Shown in pieces: positions 58,487 to 64,000 of a stretch of DNA of 64,000 nt. How positions within the stretch are numbered: position 1 is the first letter of the stretch; each line of letters starts with the position of its first letter. The position numbers and the translations under genes are program-made. Source of the stretch: JANQIO01 sp043513815 (lineage in GTDB: Bacteria; Pseudomonadota; Gammaproteobacteria; Pseudomonadales; Halieaceae); assembly GCA_043513815.1 (NCBI GenBank), contig CP121313.1, positions 868,001-932,000 of the forward strand, written 5' to 3'. The notes below the pieces were generated by a model. That model saw nothing but the letters and a program-made list of their open reading frames with translations. It was not told where the DNA came from and did not search any database.

Positions 58487-60541
58487 TTATTTGACGACCA
58501 TACCCGGCTGCGCGCCGGCGTCCGGTTGCAGCAGGTAGATATGCTCGTCACCCGGCCCGGCGGCCAGCACCATGCCCTCGGAGATACCGAACCGCATCTT
58601 GCGCGGCGCCAGGTTGGCGACGCAGACCGTCATGCGGCCCACCAGGGCGGCGGGGTCCGGGTAGGCGGCCTTGATGCCGGCGAACACATTGCGCTGCTCG
58701 TCACCCAGGTCGAGGGTGAGCTGCAGCAGCTTGTCGGCGCCCTCCACGTGTTCGGCGGCGACGATTTCAGCCACCCGCAGCTCTACCCTGGCAAAGGTAT
58801 CGAAGTCGATGGTGTTGTCTTCGGCCTGAGCGGGCTCGCTCGCCGCTTTCGGAGTCGACGGGCTGTGCGACTTGGCGGGCGCCGCGGCTGCGCCGGCGTC
58901 TACCATGGCTGCCACGTCCTTGGGGTCGACCCGCGTCAGCAGCGGCTTGAATTTCGCTACCTCGTGGTCCACGAGGGCGCTGTCCAGGGCCGTCCAGTCA
59001 AGCGAGCAGTTCAGGAACGCCTCGGCCTTCTCTGCCATGGTCGGCAGCACCGGCTTCAGGTAGGTCATCAGCACCCGGAACAGGTTAATGCCAACGGAGC
59101 AGGCGGCGTGCACCTCGGTTTCGCGACCCGCTTCCTTGGCCAGCACCCAGGGCTTTTTCTCGTCGATGTACTGGTTGGCGCGGTCGGCCAGGGCGATGAT
59201 TTCGCGGATGGCCTTGCTGAACTCGCGGTTCTCGTAGAGCTCGGCGATGGCGTCGCCGGCGTCGATGAATTCCTGCACCAGGACAGGCTCGCTGCACTGG
59301 GCCTCCAGGCGGCTGTCGAAGCCCTTGCGCAAAAAGCCGGCGCAGCGGCTGGCGATGTTGACGACCTTGCCCACCACGTCAGAATTCACGCGCTGCACGA
59401 AGTCCTCGAGATTGAGGTCGATATCGTCCACACCGCTGCCGAGTTTGGCGGCGAAGTAGTAGCGGATGTATTCGGCGTCCAGGTGGTCGAGGTAGGTGCG
59501 CGCGTTTATAAAGGTACCCCGGGACTTGGACATCTTGGTGCCGTTCACGGTCAGGAAGCCATGCGCAAAGATCGATGTCGGCGTGCGGTAGCCGGCCGAG
59601 TCGAGCATCGCCGGCCAGAACAGCCCGTGGAAGTTGATGATGTCCTTGCCGATAAAGTGGTAGAGCTCGGTGCTGGAGTCCTTTGCCCACACGGCGTCAA
59701 AGTCGAGTCCCTCGCGCTCGCACAGGTTGCGATGGCTGGCCATGTAGCCGATTGGTGCATCCAGCCAGACGTAAAAATACTTGCCCGGCGCATCCGGAAT
59801 CTCGAAGCCGAAATAGGGCGCGTCGCGGCTGATGTCCCACTCCTGCAGGCCGGCGTCCAGCCATTCCTTCAGCTTGTTGGCGATCTGCGGCTGCAGGGTG
59901 CCGCTGGCGGTCCAGTCCTTGAGCATTTGTTCGAAGACCGGCAGTGTGAAAAAGTAGTGCACAGAGGCCTTGTCCACCGGGGTCGCCCCGGAGAGGGCGG
60001 AGGATGCATCAATCAGATCGCTGGGGCTGTAGGTGGCGCCGCAGGCCTCGCAGTTATCGCCATACTGGTCCGGGGTCTTGCAGCGCGGACAGGTGCCCTT
60101 TATGTAGCGATCCGACAGGAACAGCTGCTTCTCCGGGTCAAAGGCCTGGGTGATTTCCCGTTCGGAGATATGCCCATTGGCCCGCAGCGTCAGGTAGATC
60201 GACTCGCTCAGCTCGCGATTCTCCTGTGAATGTGTGGTGTGGAAGTTGGCAAAATTGATACCAAAGTCGCGGCTGTCGGCCAGGTGTGCCGCGTGCATGC
60301 GGTCGATCTGCTCCTGGGGGGTAATGCCCAGCTCTTCGGCCGTCAACATTATGGCGGTGCCGTGGGCATCGTCGGCGCAAACGTACCGGCAGTTGTGTCC
60401 GCGGGATTGCTGAAAGCGCACCCAGATATCAGTCTGCACCTGTTCCAGCATATGACCCAGGTGCAGGGGGCCGTTGGCGTAGGGCAGGGCGCTGGTCACG
60501 AGGATATCGCGGGCAATCGACGGGGTGCTGCGGTCGGTCAT
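58487..60541 (-). CDS. metG: Methionyl-tRNA synthetase
   Basis: A 684-residue class I aminoacyl-tRNA synthetase. The HIGH-equivalent is HLGHM in ALPYANGPLHLGHMLEQ, and the KMSKS loop is TKMSKSRGTFIN. The zinc knuckle reads CPRCKTPDQYGDNCEACG, which places it in the zinc-containing MetG1 type. A C-terminal tRNA-binding (Trbp111-like) domain begins near residue 580 with FDTFARVELRVAEIVAAEH, linked by an Ala/Pro/Lys-rich hinge. The ATG at 60541 starts MTDRSTPSIARDIL; the frame upstream is open for 16 codons but non-conserved. It diverges from the MFS gene. Confidence 0.97.
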   Translation of the reverse strand: MTDRSTPSIARDILVTSALPYANGPLHLGHMLEQVQTDIWVRFQQSRGHNCRYVCADDAHGTAIMLTAEELGITPQEQIDRMHAAHLADSRDFGINFANFHTTHSQENRELSESIYLTLRANGHISEREITQAFDPEKQLFLSDRYIKGTCPRCKTPDQYGDNCEACGATYSPSDLIDASSALSGATPVDKASVHYFFTLPVFEQMLKDWTASGTLQPQIANKLKEWLDAGLQEWDISRDAPYFGFEIPDAPGKYFYVWLDAPIGYMASHRNLCEREGLDFDAVWAKDSSTELYHFIGKDIINFHGLFWPAMLDSAGYRTPTSIFAHGFLTVNGTKMSKSRGTFINARTYLDHLDAEYIRYYFAAKLGSGVDDIDLNLEDFVQRVNSDVVGKVVNIASRCAGFLRKGFDSRLEAQCSEPVLVQEFIDAGDAIAELYENREFSKAIREIIALADRANQYIDEKKPWVLAKEAGRETEVHAACSVGINLFRVLMTYLKPVLPTMAEKAEAFLNCSLDWTALDSALVDHEVAKFKPLLTRVDPKDVAAMVDAGAAAAPAKSHSPSTPKAASEPAQAEDNTIDFDTFARVELRVAEIVAAEHVEGADKLLQLTLDLGDEQRNVFAGIKAAYPDPAALVGRMTVCVANLAPRKMRFGISEGMVLAAGPGDEHIYLLQPDAGAQPGMVVK

Positions 60542-60567
60542 GCGAACAGGTATCTCGGCGTGCAAAA

Positions 60568-62001
60568 ATGGGGCGCCACTATACCGCAAAGTCCCGTAGG
60601 GGTCAGCCGTGCGCCAGCCTGCCGGGTCATCTGTCGAGGCCAGGGAGGCGTAACATAAAGCCTGTTCCAGCCGAGGAGTCTGCTATCAACAGCAATGCCC
60701 ATTCCAGCCTGGTCGACGATCTTTACGGCAAGCTGGTCAACGAAGAGGATGCCCGGGTCTGTAGGGAGATCTCCGACGAGGCCTGTCGAGAGACACCGCG
60801 CAATTTCCTGCTAATCCTTGTCAGCAACGGCCTGACCAAGCTGGGCGATGCCCTGGCCAACCCCAAGACCCTGTTGCCCTGGATGGCCGCCTCGATAGGC
60901 GTGCCCGCCTGGATGATCGGCTTGCTGGTGCCGATTCGCGAGTCCGGGTCCCTGCTACCGCAGCTGGCGATCGCCGGTTTCATCCGACGCCTGCCGGTAC
61001 GAAAGTGGGTGTGGGTGGCGGGCAGTCTGCTGCAGGCCGCTGCCGTTTTCCTGCTGGTGGTCATTTCCCTGACGCTGTCGGGTGCAACGGCCGGCTACGC
61101 CATTCTTGCCACCCTGGTGCTGTTCAGTCTGGCGCGGGGCTTTTGCTCGGTGGCCTCCAAGGATGTGCTTGGCAAGACCGTCCCCAAGTCCCGTCGTGGC
61201 CAGCTCACCGGCTGGTCCTCAAGCGCCGCCGGACTGGTAACGGTAGCGATTGCCGGGGTGTTGCTGCTGCTGGGCGGGCGTGGTCAACTCAATGAGTTCT
61301 ATGCCCAGCTGCTGCTGGCGGCGGGCTGCCTCTGGCTGGTCGCAGCCCTGGTCTACAGTCTGGTCGCCGAGTACGCTGGCGAGACTGACGGCGGCAGCAA
61401 CGCCGGCCGGGAGGCGATTGAGCGGCTCGCCCTGTTGAAGACAGACCCGGCCTTCCGCAACTTCATCATCGCCCGGGCACTGCTGATGTGCTCCGCGCTC
61501 AGTGCGCCGTTCTACGTGTTGATGGCCCAGCAGCGCTCCGGCAGTGCTCCGTCACTGCTGGCCCTGTTCCTGCTGGCGTCGGGCACTGCCAGCCTGTTGA
61601 GCGGGCCGGTCTGGGGACGTTTCGCCGATGTCAGCAGCCGTCGGGTAATGGCGCTCGCCGCCGCCCTCAGCAGTGCCTCGGGCCTGGTGCTGGTGGGCGT
61701 GGCCTGGCTGGCGCCCGATCTGCTCGAACCGCTGTGGGTGATTCCGGCCATGTATTTCCTGTTGAGCGTTGCCCACAGTGGTGTGCGGGTGGGGCGCAAG
61801 ACATATGTGGTGGACCTGGCTTCGGGTAATCGTCGTACCGACTACGTCTCCGTCGGCAACACGCTGATCGGGGCCTTGCTGCTGGTGGCGGGCTCTATCG
61901 GGGCGCTCTCCGCTGTCATTGGTGTTACCGGTGTGGTGACGGTTCTCGCAGGGATGGGGGCAGCCGGCAGCCTGCTGTGCCTGCTTCTCAAGGAAGCCTG
62001 A
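60568..62001 (+). CDS. Major facilitator superfamily transporter; start uncertain
   Basis: An inner-membrane transporter with 12 predicted helices beginning around NFLLILVSNGLTKLGDALAN. MFS-type loops are visible: IRRLPVRKWVWVAGSLLQ between helices 2 and 3, KTVPKSRRGQLTGWSSS in the central loop and the repeat RFADVSSRRVMALAAALS in the second half. The start is a puzzle. The only canonical in-frame start upstream of the conserved part is ATG 60568 (477 residues), giving a 40-residue extension without conservation. An ATC at 60685 directly follows GAGGAG at a good distance, and an ATA at 60654 follows GGGAGG. Substrate unknown. It is the only gene in its unit. Confidence 0.72.
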   Translation: MGRHYTAKSRRGQPCASLPGHLSRPGRRNIKPVPAEESAINSNAHSSLVDDLYGKLVNEEDARVCREISDEACRETPRNFLLILVSNGLTKLGDALANPKTLLPWMAASIGVPAWMIGLLVPIRESGSLLPQLAIAGFIRRLPVRKWVWVAGSLLQAAAVFLLVVISLTLSGATAGYAILATLVLFSLARGFCSVASKDVLGKTVPKSRRGQLTGWSSSAAGLVTVAIAGVLLLLGGRGQLNEFYAQLLLAAGCLWLVAALVYSLVAEYAGETDGGSNAGREAIERLALLKTDPAFRNFIIARALLMCSALSAPFYVLMAQQRSGSAPSLLALFLLASGTASLLSGPVWGRFADVSSRRVMALAAALSSASGLVLVGVAWLAPDLLEPLWVIPAMYFLLSVAHSGVRVGRKTYVVDLASGNRRTDYVSVGNTLIGALLLVAGSIGALSAVIGVTGVVTVLAGMGAAGSLLCLLLKEA

Positions 62002-62008
62002 CGCCTCG

Positions 62009-62800
62009 CTAGCGCGTGGTGTACCGGCCGATCGCCCCGGTGATGCGTCGCAGCAGCCAGCGCGGGGTGTTGCGGGTGCTCAGTGTCGAGAGCTGGTTTA
62101 CGAGCCCGGGTATGCAAATCACCTCGCCCTTCATGCAGGCTCGATAGCCCGCGGCAGCCACGTCCTCCACGTCGCCCACTGCAAAGCCCGGTACCACCAG
62201 GTTTTCACTCTGGGCCTGGGCGCCGCTCAGCATCCCGGTATCGGTCATACCCGGGCACAGGGCGGTAGCGGTCACCCCACTGCCGCGCAGTTCCTCGGAC
62301 AGGGACTCGGTCAGTGACAGGACATAGGCCTTGCTGGCCGCATAGCTGGCCAGCGCCGGCAGCGGCTGGAAGGCGGCGATTGAGCCAACATTGAGAATGC
62401 GCCCCTGGCCGCGCTCGACCATGCCAGGCAGGAAGGTGGTCAACATAGCGGTCAGGCCGCTGATATTGAGGTCGATCAAGCGCTGGTGAGTGGCGGCGGG
62501 CAGGTCCACAAAACGCCCGTGTTCCAGCACACCGGCGTTGTTCACCAGTACATCGACCTGCAATTTCATTTCCGTGAGGGACGCCAGCAGTTTTTTCGCC
62601 GCACTGCGCTTTGTCAGGTCGGCGGGTAGCACATGTGCCCGGACGCCGTGAGCAGTGCGCAGTTCGCCGGCCAGTCGCTTGAGCTTGTCTTCGCTGCGGG
62701 CCACCAGCACCAGGTCAAATCCGCCAGCGGCGAACTGCGCGGCCAGCGCCTCGCCAATGCCGGAGGAGGCTCCGGTGATAAGTGCAATCTCTGTCGTCAT
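62009..62800 (-). CDS. Short-chain dehydrogenase/reductase
   Basis: A 263-residue NAD(P)-dependent oxidoreductase of the classical SDR family. ALITGASSGIGEALAAQFAA is the TGxxxGIG cofactor loop; the Arg in LVARSEDKL favours NADP. VNNAGVLEHGRFVDLP carries the NNAG motif. The catalytic tetrad is Asn in DLNISGLTAML, Ser in ILNVGSIAAFQPLP, and Tyr and Lys in YAASKAYVLSL. LCPGMTDTGML follows. The substrate is unknown; this group includes many ketone or acyl-chain reductases. It converges with the MFS gene (7 bases between stops). The 338 bases upstream hold no other gene. Confidence 0.9.
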   Translation of the reverse strand: MTTEIALITGASSGIGEALAAQFAAGGFDLVLVARSEDKLKRLAGELRTAHGVRAHVLPADLTKRSAAKKLLASLTEMKLQVDVLVNNAGVLEHGRFVDLPAATHQRLIDLNISGLTAMLTTFLPGMVERGQGRILNVGSIAAFQPLPALASYAASKAYVLSLTESLSEELRGSGVTATALCPGMTDTGMLSGAQAQSENLVVPGFAVGDVEDVAAAGYRACMKGEVICIPGLVNQLSTLSTRNTPRWLLRRITGAIGRYTTR

Positions 62801-63138
62801 GCCCTTAGGTTAGTCGAGAATTTGGATCCAGACGAGGGGAAGGCCAGCCTGCGCCCCATGACGACTGAACTGGCGGGCTCGCGGCCGAGCGGTACTCATC
62901 CTGCGCTTGCCTGAGCACTCGCTTTGATCTGCGCTGTCTCGTTCCTGTTCGGGTCGCTTCGAGTCGGATGATGAAATAACACTGGAGGTCCTATACCTGG
63001 TTTCATAAACTCAGGCGCAAGCGTAGAGAAAGCTGGCTGCTGGTAGATAACTAAAATTTCTCTAAAGCTGCTGCGATACCACACTGGCCCTGCGTTTATT
63101 TTGCTCATTCATAACGAAGACAGCAGGGAATCTAACCT
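62801..63138. other. Intergenic region without a gene
   Basis: 338 bases between the SDR gene and the secreted-protein pair hold no plausible coding frame. I see a CTATAC that could be a -10 at about 62991 and an inverted repeat TAGAGAAA at 63024-63031 / TTTCTCTA at 63057-63064 with a 25-base A/T-rich spacer. The latter is 75 bases before the ATG at 63139 and is a candidate regulatory site. The divergent promoters of both neighbours must lie here. Confidence 0.5.
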
Positions 63139-63474
63139 ATGGAAATCAAAACAAGTTTGCGGTTGTGCGTTGGCACCGCTGCGGCATTACTGTTGACCGC
63201 CACAGCGGTGGCCCAGGAGGCGGAGGATAGCTCCGCGGCCTTCCGGGCGGACAAAGAATCGCTTGGCGCCGCATTGGGCCTGCCAGCGCCGGAGTCCACC
63301 GTCATCACACGCAGCGACGGAACCACGGGCGCGGTCGTTGGCCTTTCGGCCATGAAAATGCTGGTGGTTCGCCAGAATCCGGACGGCAGTGTCAGTTACG
63401 GTCACGCGGCCAACCAGGCCGAAGCCGATGCCTTTGTAGAAGCAGCCGGCCAGTCCGGCCCGGCGGAGGAGTAA
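63139..63474 (+). CDS. Small exported protein paired with a PA-domain-like protein
   Basis: A 111-residue protein with a signal peptide of about 25 residues (RLCVGTAAALLLTATAVAQEA). The mature part is short and acidic, with GLPAPESTVITRSDGTTGAV and MLVVRQNPDGSVSYGHAANQ followed by an Ala/Glu-rich helix. It has no cysteine pair and no transmembrane segment after the signal. I do not recognise a family. The gene ends 3 bases before the ATG of the next gene, so the two are almost certainly cotranscribed and may form a pair on the cell surface or in the periplasm. Confidence 0.65.
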   Translation: MEIKTSLRLCVGTAAALLLTATAVAQEAEDSSAAFRADKESLGAALGLPAPESTVITRSDGTTGAVVGLSAMKMLVVRQNPDGSVSYGHAANQAEADAFVEAAGQSGPAEE

Positions 63475-63477
63475 GCC

Positions 63478-64000
63478 ATGAAGATCAGCAAACTTTTCGG
63501 CCTCGTTTCTGCAACTGTCTCGACCCTGGCTATGGCGGCCAGTGTCTCCGCAGCCACCGTTGTTCTCAATAATGTCGACCCGCCCGGTCTGGGCCTGAAC
63601 GACCCGACTCCTGCCAGCCCGGTAGGTGGCAACAACGGTGCCACCGTGGGAGAGCAGCGCCTCAATGCGTTCCAGTTCGCCGCTGACAAGTGGGGCGCCA
63701 CGCTAGAGAGCGACGTTGAAATCGTTGTGCAGGCATCCTTTTCGCCATTGGACTGTAATGCGGCAGGCGGCGTGTTGGGCGCCGCGGGCCCGATACAGAT
63801 ATTTTTCGACCACCCTAATGCCGGAGTAGCAGGCACCTGGCACCATGTGGCGCTGGCCAATGCCCAGGCGGGCTTTGACCTGGCCCCCGGTGGACCCGAC
63901 CCGGGTTTGCTGCTGCCCCCATTCGCAGACGATATCGTTGCGTTCTTCAATGCCAACCTGGGTAGCCCCGGTTGCCTTGAGAACTCCGGCTGGTACTACG
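63478..64000 (+). CDS. Exported protein, N-terminal part (cut by window edge)
   Basis: The first 174 residues of a protein cut by the right edge. A signal peptide ends near residue 26 (TLAMAASVSAATVVL). The mature start reads VVLNNVDPPGLGLNDPTPAS, then GATVGEQRLNAFQFAADKWG and VEIVVQASFSPLDCNAAGGV. This pattern resembles exported proteins of marine Gammaproteobacteria in which such an N-terminal region is followed by a PA domain. That is a recollection and the C-terminal part is not in the window. Two Cys (in LDCNAAGG and PGCLENSG) could form a disulfide. Confidence 0.7.
   Translation, partial: MKISKLFGLVSATVSTLAMAASVSAATVVLNNVDPPGLGLNDPTPASPVGGNNGATVGEQRLNAFQFAADKWGATLESDVEIVVQASFSPLDCNAAGGVLGAAGPIQIFFDHPNAGVAGTWHHVALANAQAGFDLAPGGPDPGLLLPPFADDIVAFFNANLGSPGCLENSGWYY

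Noticed and set aside
58526..60229. 567-codon open frame on the + strand opposite metG
   Set aside because: No recognisable domain; antisense to a gene with intact HIGH, KMSKS and zinc motifs.

Overview
The window is a GC-rich, densely packed stretch of chromosome. It most likely comes from a marine gammaproteobacterium of the Cellvibrionales/Halieaceae kind. That placement is inferred from gene content (an rnfABCDGE operon beside metG, a rimI neighbourhood, DUF3192 and DUF3014 proteins, an Anbu locus, an RND pump with its own TetR) and was not tested by a search. I see no rRNA, tRNA, CRISPR array, insertion sequence or prophage.

Bases 1-11000 hold general metabolism and signalling. They carry the 3' part of korA, korB, an NhaC-type antiporter, a small cyclic-nucleotide-binding protein with a clear terminator, a DUF3192 lipoprotein, an FMN-binding oxidase-like protein, a DUF3014 protein, an HD-GYP protein, an ATP-grasp enzyme facing a cytochrome P450, and a membrane protein. 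Bases 11100-16170 form a self-contained efflux operon (adaptor, RND permease, TetR). It is preceded by two perfect copies of one palindrome, the first covering the likely -10 box. Ppk1 and an orphan CbiM-like protein follow. Bases 19300-23550 are an Anbu locus: the proteasome-like peptidase on the + strand faces a translationally coupled trio on the - strand (circularly permuted ATP-grasp, alpha-E protein, zinc metallopeptidase). Gamma-glutamyltransferase and an atypical NRAMP-family transporter follow.

Bases 26800-50000 are a surface-glycan locus made of short alternating operons. It encodes a two-gene ABC-2 exporter, at least six glycosyltransferase or transferase-like proteins including a 1200-residue methyltransferase-GT2-GT2 fusion, several methyltransferases, three sulfotransferase-like P-loop proteins, and two MBOAT acyltransferases each next to an SGNH/AlgX-like partner. 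Five of these proteins share a module with a 'GWA' core. No priming transferase, polymerase or nucleotide-sugar pathway is visible, so those functions must lie elsewhere. My reading is that the locus builds, decorates (acyl, methyl, possibly sulfo) and exports a polymer.

Bases 50000-62900 are housekeeping: a DUF4124 protein, a gene in the position often held by holD, rimI, a small acidic protein, rnfABCDGE, a small SpoIIAA-like protein, metG, an MFS transporter and an SDR oxidoreductase. The RnfC here has a long repeated alanine-rich tail but only one of the two expected [4Fe-4S] motifs. The window ends in a pair of exported proteins, the second cut by the edge. Convergent genes throughout are packed extremely tightly, several abutting or sharing stop-codon bases.
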